Position numbers and translations under genes: made by a program. This document shows positions 25,148-34,770 of a stretch of 64,000 nucleotides of DNA, piece by piece (the first letter of the stretch is position 1; every line of letters starts with the position of its first letter). The notes beneath the pieces are model-generated. The model had not been told where the DNA came from, did not search any database, and was given only the letters and a program-made list of their open reading frames with translations. The stretch spans positions 62,001-126,000 of the forward strand of contig DAOULR010000022.1 of the NCBI GenBank assembly GCA_034419075.1, written 5' to 3'. Source of the DNA: E44-bin88 sp034419075 (lineage in GTDB: Bacteria; Chloroflexota; Dehalococcoidia; Dehalococcoidales; BS750m-G39).

Positions 25148-26446
25148 CTAGGGTGTTGGCCAAGGTGGCTTAGGATAGACCCACTCTGACGTGAGCACCG
25201 TGGCCGGCCAATCGCCGCCGCCCACGATTTCAACTGTCCCGTTCTGCCACTGACCAATCTCACCGGCATGGGTTTCCTTAGCCAGAAGCCCACCACCGTC
25301 ACCGAACATCTCGAAATAGGCATCGGGTATAAGTTTAGTCACGAAGTGGTGCGTGGCTATGTACTCCCTTATCGTATCTTGGTCAAGGGTTCCGGTCGCC
25401 TCGATAGTCTGCTCCCAGATGTCACAGCCAGGCTCGTATAACGGAGTTCCCCACCAATCCAGGTTGGGCCAGCCAACCAAAGCCTCGAGCTCGCTAAAAT
25501 GTCTTTCATGTTCGGGGCTTGTCTTGCTGTTAGCCACGGCAAAACAGGTTACGCCCTCCACTGCCGAGGGGTCACCAAACGATACTCCATAAAAGCCGAA
25601 ATTGGCTCCAGGTCCGCATATCATGGCCGGCGGGTTAAAGCCAATGGCCATGGCCTCAGCGGTAACCGGTATGACTATTGGCGGATAGGCAAAAACGCAA
25701 AAGACATCGGGGTCAGCCGCCTGGGCGTCCTTAACCAAGAGCGAGAAATCCGTTTGGGTTATGGGAACGCTCTTGTTGGCCAGTACGTCAATTCCTACCC
25801 TGTTGAACTCCTGAGTGGCCACGCCGCCGTACTCCACACCGTGGAGGTCGGCAATTGTGATCATATAGGCCGTCTTGGCACCAGCGGCAGCACACATGTC
25901 AGCGAAAACAGGTAGCTGGTACCAGTCGGAGAAGCTCAGACTGATAAACACGTAGGGTAGGCCAGGAAGCGCTTCCTTCATAATGGTGGCGCCGCCCTCG
26001 GCCGTGATCAGCACCATCCCGTACTTATTGGCTATCGGGGCCTGAGCCGAAATGAAGGCGGTGCCGCAGGAGGAGAACAGGATGTCAACCTCGTCCTCCA
26101 ATATCAGCTTCTCTGTATTCCTCACCATGGTGCCCACATCACTGGCATCATCGTATATGATGTACTCTACGGGCAGGTTCTTGCCATATTCATCAACATA
26201 TATACCGCCATCGGCATTCATCTTTTCCTGCCACAACTGCATCATTGGCCCCATTGCCGCGTCTCCTATGGGAGCGTTGGCGCCGGTAATAGGCCTGGAG
26301 GCACCAATGACAATGCTGTCTTTGGTGACCGGGGGTGGCGGGGTCGGGCCGCCGTTTGTCGGCTCTTCTTCCTCTTCACAAGCAACGACCAAGCCGCCGA
26401 CCAACAATACTAACACCGTGAATATGATCAATATCTTCTTGCTCAC
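25148..26446 (-). CDS. livK: LivK-type substrate-binding lipoprotein
   Basis: Extracytoplasmic binding protein, 432 aa. A signal sequence ends in the lipobox VVAC, followed by an acidic and Pro-rich tether (EEEEEP ... PPPPV), so it is anchored in the membrane. The rest is a type I periplasmic-binding fold (IVIGASRPITGANAPIGDAA, YIIYDDASDVGTMVRNTEKL region, PDVFCVFAYPP). The start is GTG with AAAGGAGAG in front. A strong promoter is present at 26611-26639. The ligand is unknown; a methylated or quaternary-amine-like compound feeding the adjacent corrinoid methyltransferase would suit the context, but an amino acid is equally compatible with the sequence. Confidence 0.92.
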   Translation of the reverse strand: MSKKILIIFTVLVLLVGGLVVACEEEEEPTNGGPTPPPPVTKDSIVIGASRPITGANAPIGDAAMGPMMQLWQEKMNADGGIYVDEYGKNLPVEYIIYDDASDVGTMVRNTEKLILEDEVDILFSSCGTAFISAQAPIANKYGMVLITAEGGATIMKEALPGLPYVFISLSFSDWYQLPVFADMCAAAGAKTAYMITIADLHGVEYGGVATQEFNRVGIDVLANKSVPITQTDFSLLVKDAQAADPDVFCVFAYPPIVIPVTAEAMAIGFNPPAMICGPGANFGFYGVSFGDPSAVEGVTCFAVANSKTSPEHERHFSELEALVGWPNLDWWGTPLYEPGCDIWEQTIEATGTLDQDTIREYIATHHFVTKLIPDAYFEMFGDGGGLLAKETHAGEIGQWQNGTVEIVGGGDWPATVLTSEWVYPKPPWPTP

Positions 26447-26610
26447 TTGTCTCTCCTTTCTTGAGTTTCAGGAATAGCGTTAAATAACGCGTCGAAAAAT
26501 CTCACATAGGCTCACCCCCTATTTTTTGATAAATGTTATCGGCTTTGGTACCCTGGTAAAATTGCGGATATAGTGCCTTGGCCATTCCCAGGCAAATCGA
26601 CCTTGCCAGA

Positions 26611-26639
26611 ATGATACACCCCGTTTTGGCAGTTGTCAA
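26611..26639 (-). promoter_or_regulatory. Strong promoter of the livKHMGF operon
   Basis: Minus strand TTGACA (26639-26634), a 17-bp spacer, TATCAT (26616-26611). The leader to the GTG at 26446 is about 160 nt. The rest of the gap up to the riboswitch at 26890 shows no convincing gene. Confidence 0.7.
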
Positions 26640-26889
26640 TGCACCCAGCCTCTTTATGAGATATGTTCGACGTTACCGCTAAAATTTCTCCTGCTCTCAA
26701 AAGGAGCACACGATGGTAAAGGGAGCACGGACGAAATTTGTATCACTGTGAGAGTATAAATAACGAATTACGCTTTGTCAAGATGGTGGTGTGTAAGAGT
26801 TTCTTATGTCTGAACAAAAAGATAAAATGTTACTTTTTGGCTTGTATTTTTATCCCAATTCCTGTATCCTTGTGGAAAAGAATAGATGA

Positions 26890-27014
26890 CCTGGAGGTGT
26901 CCGAGCTAGGCTCGGGTTAACGGAGAGCAAGTCGGTGAAAATCCGACGCAGTCCCGCCTACTGTGACTGATAGCTAGGCCTATCAGAAGCCAGAACGCCG
27001 AAACCTCTGGGCAT
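26890..27014 (+). ncRNA. Cobalamin riboswitch aptamer
   Basis: The conserved B12-element is easily read: CGGAGAGCAAGTCGG (26931-26945 region), the core GCAGTCCCGCCTACTGTGA, then AGAAGCCAGAACGCCGAAA and a closing pair CTGGAGGTG ... CCTCTGG. It lies upstream of btuF-cobTSCU and would reduce their expression when adenosylcobalamin is plentiful. Confidence 0.92.
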
Positions 27015-27034
27015 CCTTTAAACCTCCGCGGTGA

Positions 27035-27105
27035 AAGGGGGTGGGATAATGCTCAGAGTGTACTGAGAAGTCCCCCTTGACTTTAAGGAGAGGGGGATTA
27101 TTTTT
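27035..27105 (+). terminator. Riboswitch expression platform: antiterminator and terminator
   Basis: TCCCCCTT (27071-27078) can pair either with downstream AAGGAGAGGGGGA (27085-27097), making a hairpin followed by TTATTTTTA, or with upstream AAGGGGG (27035-27041). These two exclusive pairings are the usual switch between termination and read-through. Confidence 0.8.
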
Positions 27106-27134
27106 ACCCGAATATTTTTGGAGGTAATGTTTTA

Positions 27135-28049
27135 ATGAGAATGAAGCTATTGGGCTTTTTAGTTGTTCTGTTAAGCCTGTTAGCTGGTATGACTATCGGT
27201 TGTCAAGCGCAGTTTCAGCCGGGAACCTATACCGATGATATGGGCCGGGAGGTAACTGTAAACGAGATTCCACACAGGATTGTGTCCCATGTGCCCAGCA
27301 TAACCGAGATGCTTTTTGCTCTCGGCTTGGGGGAAAGAGTGGTCGGGGTCAGCGATTATTGTGACTATCCTGAGGAAGCGCAGTCAAAACCCAGCGTGGG
27401 AAATTACTTCAACCCCTCTATTGAAAATATCGTGGCTCTAGAGCCGGACCTGGTTCTGACCGACGGGCACAGCGAAGGTATTGTTCAGCTTGATGAACTG
27501 GAACCACCAATTAACTATATGGTTATAGACCCCAAGGACATCGATGGTGTTTTTGAAGACCTTGAATTACTGGGAAAGGTTACCGGTACCGAGGGGGAAG
27601 CTGAGGAGCTTATTGAGGATATGCAGGATAGCATAGCTCATGTTCTGGCTCTGGTGGAAGGGGCTCCTCAGCCCAGGGTCCTGTTTATAATTGATGCTAC
27701 TGACCTAACTTTCCCTTGGACAGCCGGTCACGGCTCATTTGTTGATGCTTTTATCACTATGGCTGGCGGGGAGAATATCGCTGCCCAGGCTGAGGGCGCC
27801 TGGGTACAATTAAGCCTTGAGGAAATAGTTAACGCTGACCCAGAGATTATCATCCTCCCGGCTAAGCATGGGACGGCGTTTACCTCGCCGGAAACGCTGA
27901 TGGAACACTCCGTTTGGCAGGGGACAACAGCGGCAAAGGAAGGCAAAATCTTTATCATTGATGATGACCTTGTTAGCCGCTCTGGCCCGAGAATCGTTCA
28001 GGGTATTGAGGAACTAGCTAGAATCATTCACCCTGAGCTGTTTGAATAA
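27135..28049 (+). CDS. btuF: Corrinoid-binding lipoprotein BtuF-like
   Basis: A 304-aa ABC-type binding lipoprotein: signal sequence with lipobox MTIGC, then the class III binding fold (PHRIVSHVPSITEMLFALGLGE begins it, positions about 46-67; then GVSDYCDYPEEA, ALEPDLVLTDG). It binds cobalamin or cobinamide outside the membrane. The cobalamin riboswitch just upstream and the cob genes downstream support corrinoid over iron-siderophore as ligand. No BtuC permease or BtuD ATPase follows here, so the transporter must be completed from elsewhere in the genome. Confidence 0.9.
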   Translation: MRMKLLGFLVVLLSLLAGMTIGCQAQFQPGTYTDDMGREVTVNEIPHRIVSHVPSITEMLFALGLGERVVGVSDYCDYPEEAQSKPSVGNYFNPSIENIVALEPDLVLTDGHSEGIVQLDELEPPINYMVIDPKDIDGVFEDLELLGKVTGTEGEAEELIEDMQDSIAHVLALVEGAPQPRVLFIIDATDLTFPWTAGHGSFVDAFITMAGGENIAAQAEGAWVQLSLEEIVNADPEIIILPAKHGTAFTSPETLMEHSVWQGTTAAKEGKIFIIDDDLVSRSGPRIVQGIEELARIIHPELFE

Positions 28050-28059
28050 CGAGGATAGA

Positions 28060-29130
28060 ATGTCGGAACTTTTGTTAACTACCATTGAAAAGATAAAGCC
28101 CCTGGATAAAGGGGCAATGGCTGAAGCACGCTCCAGGCAGGATATGTTAACCAAGCCGCAGGGAAGTCTGGGCCGGCTGGAGGAGCTATCTATCAAACTA
28201 GCTGGCATTCAGGGCAAGGCTCTACCTCAAATCAGGCACAAAGCGGTTATTACTATGGTCGGCGACCACGGAGTGGTGGCGGAGGGCATTGGTAACTGGC
28301 CTCAGGAGGTAACGGCTCAGATGGTCTACAACTTCTTATCCGGTGGGGCGGGAATAAATGTGCTTGCCCGCCAGATCGGAGCCAGGGTGGTAGTTGTTGA
28401 TATGGGGGTAGCTGCTGAGCTGGAAGCTAGCCCCGGCCTTATATCCAAGAAGATTGCCCCTGGCACCCAAAATATGTGTCTGGGTCCGGCGATGACCATG
28501 GAGCAGGCAACGAGAGCAATAGAGTCGGGTATTGAGGTGGCGGCGACGGAGCTGGCTAAGGGACTGGATATAGTTGGCACCGGTGATATGGGTATTGGTA
28601 ATACCACTGCCAGCAGTGCTATCTGTGCCACTATAACCGGTGAGCCAGTGGCTGAGGTGACCGGCAGGGGCACTGGTTTATCCGATGAGCAACTGGCACA
28701 TAAAATCGAGGTGGTGAAGAGAGCCCTTGAGATTAACCAACCCGACCGGCAAAAACCCCTGGAGGTGCTGTCCAAGGTGGGGGGCTTTGAGATTGGTGGA
28801 TTGGCGGGGGTGATGCTGGCCGCGGCGGCTAACCGTGTTCCCGTGGTTATTGATGGCTTTATCTCCGGGGCAGCGGCCCTCATTGCTACGGCGCTGGCAC
28901 CGAGACTTCGGGATTTCCTTATCGCCGCTCATGTCTCGGCAGAGGCTGGTCATAGACGGCTGCTTCAGTACCTAGGGCTTAAGCCGTTACTGGATTTGGA
29001 CATGCGTCTGGGCGAGGGCACCGGTGCCGCCCTTGGAATATTTCTGGCTGAGGCGTCAACCAAGATTCTGGCTGAGATGGCTACCTTCGGCGAGGCAGGC
29101 GTTTCCGATAGAGACGGGAAGGGAGGATAA
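28060..29130 (+). CDS. cobT: Nicotinate-nucleotide-DMB phosphoribosyltransferase CobT
   Basis: Transfers phosphoribose from nicotinate mononucleotide to 5,6-dimethylbenzimidazole, making alpha-ribazole phosphate, the lower-ligand precursor of cobalamin. It is 356 aa from ATG 28060; a TTG at 28042 inside the btuF end is less likely because GAGGAT sits correctly before the ATG. Recognisable: KPQGSLGRLEEL, MVGDHGVVAEG, DIVGTGDMGIGNTTASSA, and VIDGFISGAAAL, with catalytic Glu in the C-terminal GEGTGAAL. The protein length is normal. Confidence 0.95.
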   Translation: MSELLLTTIEKIKPLDKGAMAEARSRQDMLTKPQGSLGRLEELSIKLAGIQGKALPQIRHKAVITMVGDHGVVAEGIGNWPQEVTAQMVYNFLSGGAGINVLARQIGARVVVVDMGVAAELEASPGLISKKIAPGTQNMCLGPAMTMEQATRAIESGIEVAATELAKGLDIVGTGDMGIGNTTASSAICATITGEPVAEVTGRGTGLSDEQLAHKIEVVKRALEINQPDRQKPLEVLSKVGGFEIGGLAGVMLAAAANRVPVVIDGFISGAAALIATALAPRLRDFLIAAHVSAEAGHRRLLQYLGLKPLLDLDMRLGEGTGAALGIFLAEASTKILAEMATFGEAGVSDRDGKGG

Positions 29131-29132
29131 AA

Positions 29133-29870
29133 TTGGGATTTTGGATAGCCTTACAGTTTCTGACTATCATCCCCTCCCCCTTCCGCCGCTGGCCTGAGCC
29201 GCGCCAGGTTGCGGCCTCGTTGAGCTATTTCCCTGTCGTCGCTATCATCATCGGGGGGGTTGTTTTTCTGGCTAACTGGGGACTGACGGTGGTATTTTCC
29301 CAGTACGTCAGCGCCGCCTTGACCTTAGCCGTTTGGGTTCTGCTCAGCGGAGCGTTGCACCTGGATGGGCTAGTGGATAGTTGCGACGGTCTGGCAGGAG
29401 GTACTCCCGCCCGAAGGCTAAGGATAATGGCCGATAGCCGCGTGGGGGCATACGGTATCGTCAGCGTCTGTATAGTGCTGCTCATAAAATACGCCGCCCT
29501 CGTTTCGCTGCCAGAAATATGGAGGCTGGAAGCCCTATTGCTGGTGCCGATGCTGGGCGTCTGGGCGATGGTACTCGCCCTGTTTGCCTTCCCCTATATC
29601 CGCAAAGAGGGCTTGGGGCGGCATTTCAAGGCAGGTGCCAACGGCTATAGGTTTGCTTTTGTCACCCTGCTGACACTGGCGGCTGTCGTCGGGCTGGCGC
29701 GGTGGCAGGGGGTGATAGTAATGGCCATATCCGGGCTTATCGCCCTGGGGATGGGTTACTTTTTTAAGCTTCGTTTAAGGGGACTTACGGGTGACGTCTA
29801 CGGGACTATCAAGGAGGTCAGCGAGGCGATGGTTTTAGCTCTCTTTCCGGTGATACTAAACCTCGGCTGA
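29133..29870 (+). CDS. cobS: Cobalamin synthase CobS
   Basis: Membrane enzyme that joins adenosylcobinamide-GDP to alpha-ribazole (phosphate). It is 245 aa with about six hydrophobic segments. Family motifs are ALHLDGLVDSCDGLAGG with metal-binding acidic residues, RLRIMADSRVGAYG, and GLTGDVYGTIKEVSEA. The start is TTG, with GGGAGGAT upstream, 2 bp after cobT. The order cobT-cobS-cobC-cobU is a common salvage arrangement. Confidence 0.95.
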   Translation: MGFWIALQFLTIIPSPFRRWPEPRQVAASLSYFPVVAIIIGGVVFLANWGLTVVFSQYVSAALTLAVWVLLSGALHLDGLVDSCDGLAGGTPARRLRIMADSRVGAYGIVSVCIVLLIKYAALVSLPEIWRLEALLLVPMLGVWAMVLALFAFPYIRKEGLGRHFKAGANGYRFAFVTLLTLAAVVGLARWQGVIVMAISGLIALGMGYFFKLRLRGLTGDVYGTIKEVSEAMVLALFPVILNLG

Positions 29871-29882
29871 GGAGATATTTTT

Positions 29883-30491
29883 ATGAGACTGATGCTAGCC
29901 CGACACGGCGAGACGGACTATAACCAGCAGTGGCGCTTCCAGGGACGCACCGACCTGGGGCTTAACCGGGTGGGGCGGCGGCAGGCGGAGGGGCTGCGGC
30001 AGCGCCTTTCCCAGGAGTCGATAGACGTAATCTATACTAGTAAGCTGAAAAGAGCCGAAGACACCGCCGGCATAATCGCCCGGGGACGTGGTCTTCGGGT
30101 GGTGACTTGTGAAAACCTGGCCGAACTTGACTTCGGTAAGTTCGAAGGCTTGACCCACGCTGAGATAGTTGAGCGCTATCCGGAGTGGCAGCCGAGCGAT
30201 TACGATTTCACCGCCTACGGCGGTGAAAGCCTGGAGCAACTTGCCCAACGGGTAAGGGCTTTTGAAAAAGAGCTCCGTAGCGATAACCCCGCCGATGCCG
30301 ATATCCTGGTAATAGCCCATTCCGGCTCCCTGCGCGTTCTGCTGTGCGTGCTGCTGGGAATAGATATCGAAAACTGGTGGCGCTTCCGCCTGGCGCCAGC
30401 ATCGCTGACGGTGCTTGAAGACTTTGGACAAAAACCAGTACTAACTCTGCTCAATGACGTCTCTCATCTGAAAACAAAATACAGGGAGTGA
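29883..30491 (+). CDS. cobC: Alpha-ribazole phosphatase CobC (histidine phosphatase)
   Basis: A 202-aa histidine phosphatase: LARHGETDYN at the N-terminus with the phospho-accepting His, FGKFEGLTHAEI in the middle, and the second catalytic His in VIAHSGSLR. It would remove the 5' phosphate from alpha-ribazole phosphate or from cobalamin phosphate. The generic phosphoglycerate-mutase family is assigned to CobC here because of its place between cobS and cobU. Confidence 0.88.
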   Translation: MRLMLARHGETDYNQQWRFQGRTDLGLNRVGRRQAEGLRQRLSQESIDVIYTSKLKRAEDTAGIIARGRGLRVVTCENLAELDFGKFEGLTHAEIVERYPEWQPSDYDFTAYGGESLEQLAQRVRAFEKELRSDNPADADILVIAHSGSLRVLLCVLLGIDIENWWRFRLAPASLTVLEDFGQKPVLTLLNDVSHLKTKYRE

Positions 30492-30512
30492 ACGGTATGT
30501 AGGGAGGCAGAA

Positions 30513-31040
30513 ATGAAGAGCATTCTAATAACCGGCGGCGCCCGCAGCGGTAAAAGCCAGTTCGCTCAGAGGCTTGCTGTCGAAGCTGGCGGTAGGGTCC
30601 TGTTCGTGGCCACAGCTGAGGCTAAAGACGAGGATATGCGCCTCCGTATTGAGGCGCACCGGGAGTCCCGTCCGAAAGGCTGGAAAACCCTGGAAGCGCC
30701 GCTCGGCGTCAGCGAAATCATTGGCCAGCATGCCGGAGATGCGGAAATCGTGGTCATCGATTGTATCACCCTGCTGGTAGCCAATATCATACTCCAGAGT
30801 CAGAGTGAAGCGCCCGCCGAAGAGCTGGCCTTGAATGAGATTGAAGCCATTATTAAGCGAATGGACGAGCTGAAGGCGACCTTCATCCTGGTATCAAATG
30901 AGGTGGGGCTGGGGCTTGTCCCTGATAACGAACTGGGCCGGCGCTACAGAGACTGCTTGGGCCGAGCTAACCAGATTCTGGCTCAACACGCCGACGAAGT
31001 GTATTTAATGGTGGCGAGCATAGCGGTTAGACTGAAGTAA
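30513..31040 (+). CDS. cobU: Adenosylcobinamide kinase / guanylyltransferase CobU
   Basis: A 175-aa bifunctional enzyme that phosphorylates adenosylcobinamide and attaches GMP. P-loop GGARSGKSQFA at the N-terminus, VATAEAKDEDMRLRIEAH with the guanylylated His region, VIDCITLLVAN, and SNEVGLGLVPDNELGRRYRD are all family hallmarks. Last of the riboswitch-controlled operon. The set T-S-C-U without ring-synthesis genes indicates salvage and lower-ligand attachment. The 180 bp behind it hold nothing I recognise. Confidence 0.95.
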   Translation: MKSILITGGARSGKSQFAQRLAVEAGGRVLFVATAEAKDEDMRLRIEAHRESRPKGWKTLEAPLGVSEIIGQHAGDAEIVVIDCITLLVANIILQSQSEAPAEELALNEIEAIIKRMDELKATFILVSNEVGLGLVPDNELGRRYRDCLGRANQILAQHADEVYLMVASIAVRLK

Positions 31041-31222
31041 AAGCAGGAATTGTTGAGTATTGCCCATAGCCTGAATCGTCAGTTACCCTACGATAGGTAG
31101 AACCTTTGAGCTGGTCTTCAATCTGCGAACATAGTGGCAAAACCAAAGCCTTTTCGAGCGCGATTACCAAATGTAACTTTTCTTTCGGAATATTGAGGCG
31201 TCAGGGGTAAAGTTGGTTAGTC

Positions 31223-32527
31223 CTAATAGCGGGCAAAGCTAGGCAAAAAGGTGGCAATCTGGGGGAAAGCCATCAGTATAATGGTACAAATAATCAAGGC
31301 GGCAAGGAAGGGGAATATCCCCTTGAAGATGTTCCCGAGGGGTACTTCAGGAGCGATTCCCTTGATGACAAATACATTTACCCCCACCGGCGGTGTGATT
31401 ACCCCCATCTCGCCTACTAGCACAACTAACACCCCAAACCATATCATGTCAATGCCGAGGGTTTTAAGCACTGGGTAGAAGATAGGAATGAGGAGCACGA
31501 CCATGGCCATAGAATCCATAAAGAAGCCACCTACGAAAAAAATGAAGACTATGACCCCGACAATGCCAACTGTCGGTAAAGGCAGCCCCCCTACCCAGTC
31601 AGCCAAAGCGAAGGGTATCTTGGATATAGCCATGAAGTGACCAAAGATTATCGCCCCGGCAATAATGAATAAAACCATACAGGACGTTCGCACGGCATCC
31701 TTACCAGCCTCCCAAAACGCTCGCCAGTTAATTTCACGCCTGGCTAGACCGATGACCAGAGCCCCGGCGGCTCCAATCGCTCCGGCCTTAGTGGGGCTGA
31801 ACCAGCCCATAAATAACCCACCGATGACCAGACCGAATAAAATCAGGGCCTCAATAACTCCGGTGCTCGCTCTCAGCTTTTCTCCCCAGCTGGTTGGGGC
31901 TCCAGGGGGACCGGCGGCAGGATTGCGCAGGCAAATAAGAAAAACGGTTAGGACAAAAAACAGGCTAAGCAGTATCCCCGGCAATACCCCGGCGACAAAA
32001 AGTTTGCCTATGGACTCCTCGGTAAGAAACCCGTAGACAAGGAGGATGGTGCTCGGCGGGATAAGAACGCCTAGCGTGCCGGCGGCAGCAACAGTGCCCG
32101 TGGCCAGCGTATCATCGTATTTGTACCTCTTCATCTCGGGGAGGGCTATCTTGCCCATGGTCGCTGCCGTAGCCGTCGACGAACCGCATATGGCCGCAAA
32201 ACCGGCGCAGCCAAGCACGGTAGCCATGGTCAGACCGCCGCGGAACTGCCCTACCCAGTCATAGGCCGTGTCATAAAGCCTCCGGCTGATTCCGGCAGCG
32301 AAGGCGAAGGAACCCATGAGGATAAACATCGGGATAGCACTTAATGGGTAAGAGGTAAATTGCTCGAAGATATCTCGGCCTAGAAGACTAAATGATGTGC
32401 CTGTACCGGCTATGTAAGCAAAACCAGCCATCCCGACCAGGGCCATAGCGAAAGCGACCGGCACTCTTAAAAGAAACAAGAAGAGAAGAACAACGATGCC
32501 AATAATTCCGACGACCTCCGGGCTCAT
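31223..32527 (-). CDS. dctM: TRAP transporter large permease DctM
   Basis: A 434-aa, roughly 12-helix membrane subunit of a tripartite ATP-independent periplasmic transporter, which imports organic acids using an ion gradient. Seen: FILMGSFAFAAGISRRLYD, GCAGFAAICGSSTATAATMG, IPPSTILLVYGFLTEESIGKLF (positions about 155-177) and GEMGVITPPVGVNVFVIKG, all typical of DctM. The start overlaps the dctQ stop (ATGA). Three genes dctP-dctQ-dctM form one transcription unit on the minus strand. Confidence 0.95.
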   Translation of the reverse strand: MSPEVVGIIGIVVLLFLFLLRVPVAFAMALVGMAGFAYIAGTGTSFSLLGRDIFEQFTSYPLSAIPMFILMGSFAFAAGISRRLYDTAYDWVGQFRGGLTMATVLGCAGFAAICGSSTATAATMGKIALPEMKRYKYDDTLATGTVAAAGTLGVLIPPSTILLVYGFLTEESIGKLFVAGVLPGILLSLFFVLTVFLICLRNPAAGPPGAPTSWGEKLRASTGVIEALILFGLVIGGLFMGWFSPTKAGAIGAAGALVIGLARREINWRAFWEAGKDAVRTSCMVLFIIAGAIIFGHFMAISKIPFALADWVGGLPLPTVGIVGVIVFIFFVGGFFMDSMAMVVLLIPIFYPVLKTLGIDMIWFGVLVVLVGEMGVITPPVGVNVFVIKGIAPEVPLGNIFKGIFPFLAALIICTIILMAFPQIATFLPSFARY

Positions 32528-33015
32528 CTTTTTACCGCCCGGATTATTGAACTAAAGAGCCTCTGTAAGACCACCAGACACACCGGGATGCTGGCCAGGG
32601 CAATCCAGTAGGCGGGAAGACAACGGGGTACGGGAGCCGTGCAGGTCGTCTCCCCTCCGACTTGAAAGTAATGACCCATCACAGTAAGTCGCCAAACAAT
32701 CAGAACGAAGAGTCCTAATACAAGAAGAGAAACAATGCTCTCGATAACGGCTTGGGCACGCTGAGGCAGCTTGGCAACTATAAACTCTACCCGGACGTGA
32801 CGGCCAATAATCAAGGCCATAGCGCAGGCAAAAGCAATAGCCATGCTCTGGAAAACCCCGACCCAGTCAGTAGCACCAAGGAGAGGTGTGTTAAAGAGCT
32901 TAGACCCAGTGACATCGATGATGGTGACAAGCATCATCGCCAGCAACCCAGCTACCCCTACCCACTCAAACCAGCCGCTTAACCGATTATTGAACTTATC
33001 AAATTTTTCTAACAC
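32524..33015 (-). CDS. dctQ: TRAP transporter small permease DctQ
   Basis: A 163-aa, four-helix small membrane subunit that binds DctM. Its middle carries GATDWVGVFQSMAIAFACA and IGRHVRVEFIVAKLP, the usual DctQ pattern. GTG start with TGGAG upstream. The 110-bp gap from dctP contains a 12-bp perfect hairpin, which may separate levels of the binding protein and membrane parts. Confidence 0.9.
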   Translation of the reverse strand: MLEKFDKFNNRLSGWFEWVGVAGLLAMMLVTIIDVTGSKLFNTPLLGATDWVGVFQSMAIAFACAMALIIGRHVRVEFIVAKLPQRAQAVIESIVSLLVLGLFVLIVWRLTVMGHYFQVGGETTCTAPVPRCLPAYWIALASIPVCLVVLQRLFSSIIRAVKR

Positions 33016-33038
33016 TGAGCTCCACTCATCAGTCTAGG

Positions 33039-33068
33039 CGGGTGCGGGGGATTTGGCCCCCGCACCCG
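33039..33068 (-). terminator. GC-rich intercistronic hairpin between dctP and dctQ
   Basis: CGGGTGCGGGGG, loop ATTTGG, CCCCCGCACCCG: a perfect 12-bp stem. No U-run follows on the minus strand, so attenuation or mRNA stabilisation is more likely than full termination. Confidence 0.6.
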
Positions 33069-33124
33069 ACCATTAAAGGGTCTCACCTAGGGCAGTAGTA
33101 TAACATATTTACCCTATCAGAAGC

Positions 33125-34273
<1,149 letters not shown>

Positions 34274-34384
34274 TTGAACTCCTCCTTAGTTTATAATGCT
34301 TTTCTACAAGATATTAATTGTCACCTCATCTGTCACCTCCTTGGTGCCTTTGGCCCCCGATTTCACACTTCCTTATCTAAATGC

Positions 34385-34426
34385 AAAAAGGCTCAGAAGC
34401 ACACCAACGCTTAGGTCTTCTGAGCC
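34385..34426 (-). terminator. Intrinsic terminator in the dctP leader (attenuator candidate)
   Basis: Minus-strand stem GGCTCAGAAG/CTTCTGAGCC (34426-34417 with 34399-34390), 17-nt loop, followed by TTTTTGCAT. It stands between the promoters at 34570-34721 and dctP, so transcripts must pass it to reach the gene. Confidence 0.65.
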
Positions 34427-34569
34427 CTTCCACTATACACAGTACCCTGTTTCCCCTTATCATTAATCCCCCCACTCTTTAATCAATATGTGGCTTGATG
34501 AACGGAAAGTGTATAAGGTACCGGACTGTATTAGTGTTAAGTGATTCTTATCAAAATTCTAAGTGCCTT

Positions 34570-34598
34570 AATTTAGCACTAGTTCTAATCTATGTCAA
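34570..34598 (-). promoter_or_regulatory. Second minus-strand promoter-like site upstream of dctP
   Basis: TTGACA (34598-34593), a 17-bp spacer and TAAATT (34575-34570). Its spacer sequence (GAACTAGTG) recurs at about 36428-36456 in a similar promoter-like frame. Confidence 0.4.
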
Positions 34599-34649
34599 TC
34601 GTTTTGCCGATATATCAATTGACGTTGAGTGCCGTGATTATTGCCTTTG

Positions 34650-34735
34650 GATATACCTTTTGGTATATTACCATATAGTAAATATGACTGGTATATTACC
34701 ATGAGGTGTATATGATGTCAATACCTTTTAGTTAT
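34650..34735 (-). promoter_or_regulatory. Palindrome-rich promoter of dctPQM (copy 1 of 3)
   Basis: Minus strand TTGACA (34721-34716), 17-bp spacer, TAATAT (34698-34693). Around and inside it lie repeated inverted elements of type GGTA-N3/4-TACC (TATACCTTTTGGTATA at 34654-34669, GGTATATTACC twice). The box is nearly the same as those at 36284 and 43932. A weaker plus-strand promoter (TTGCCT-N17-TATATT) overlaps and could serve the esterase at 34771. Confidence 0.65.
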
Positions 34736-34770
34736 ATAATTGAAAATAAACACAACGAAAGGACAAAGAA

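Noticed and set aside
26738..26920. A 60-codon open frame running into the cobalamin riboswitch
   Set aside because: Low-complexity AT-rich translation, no ribosome site, and its 3' part lies in the conserved aptamer.
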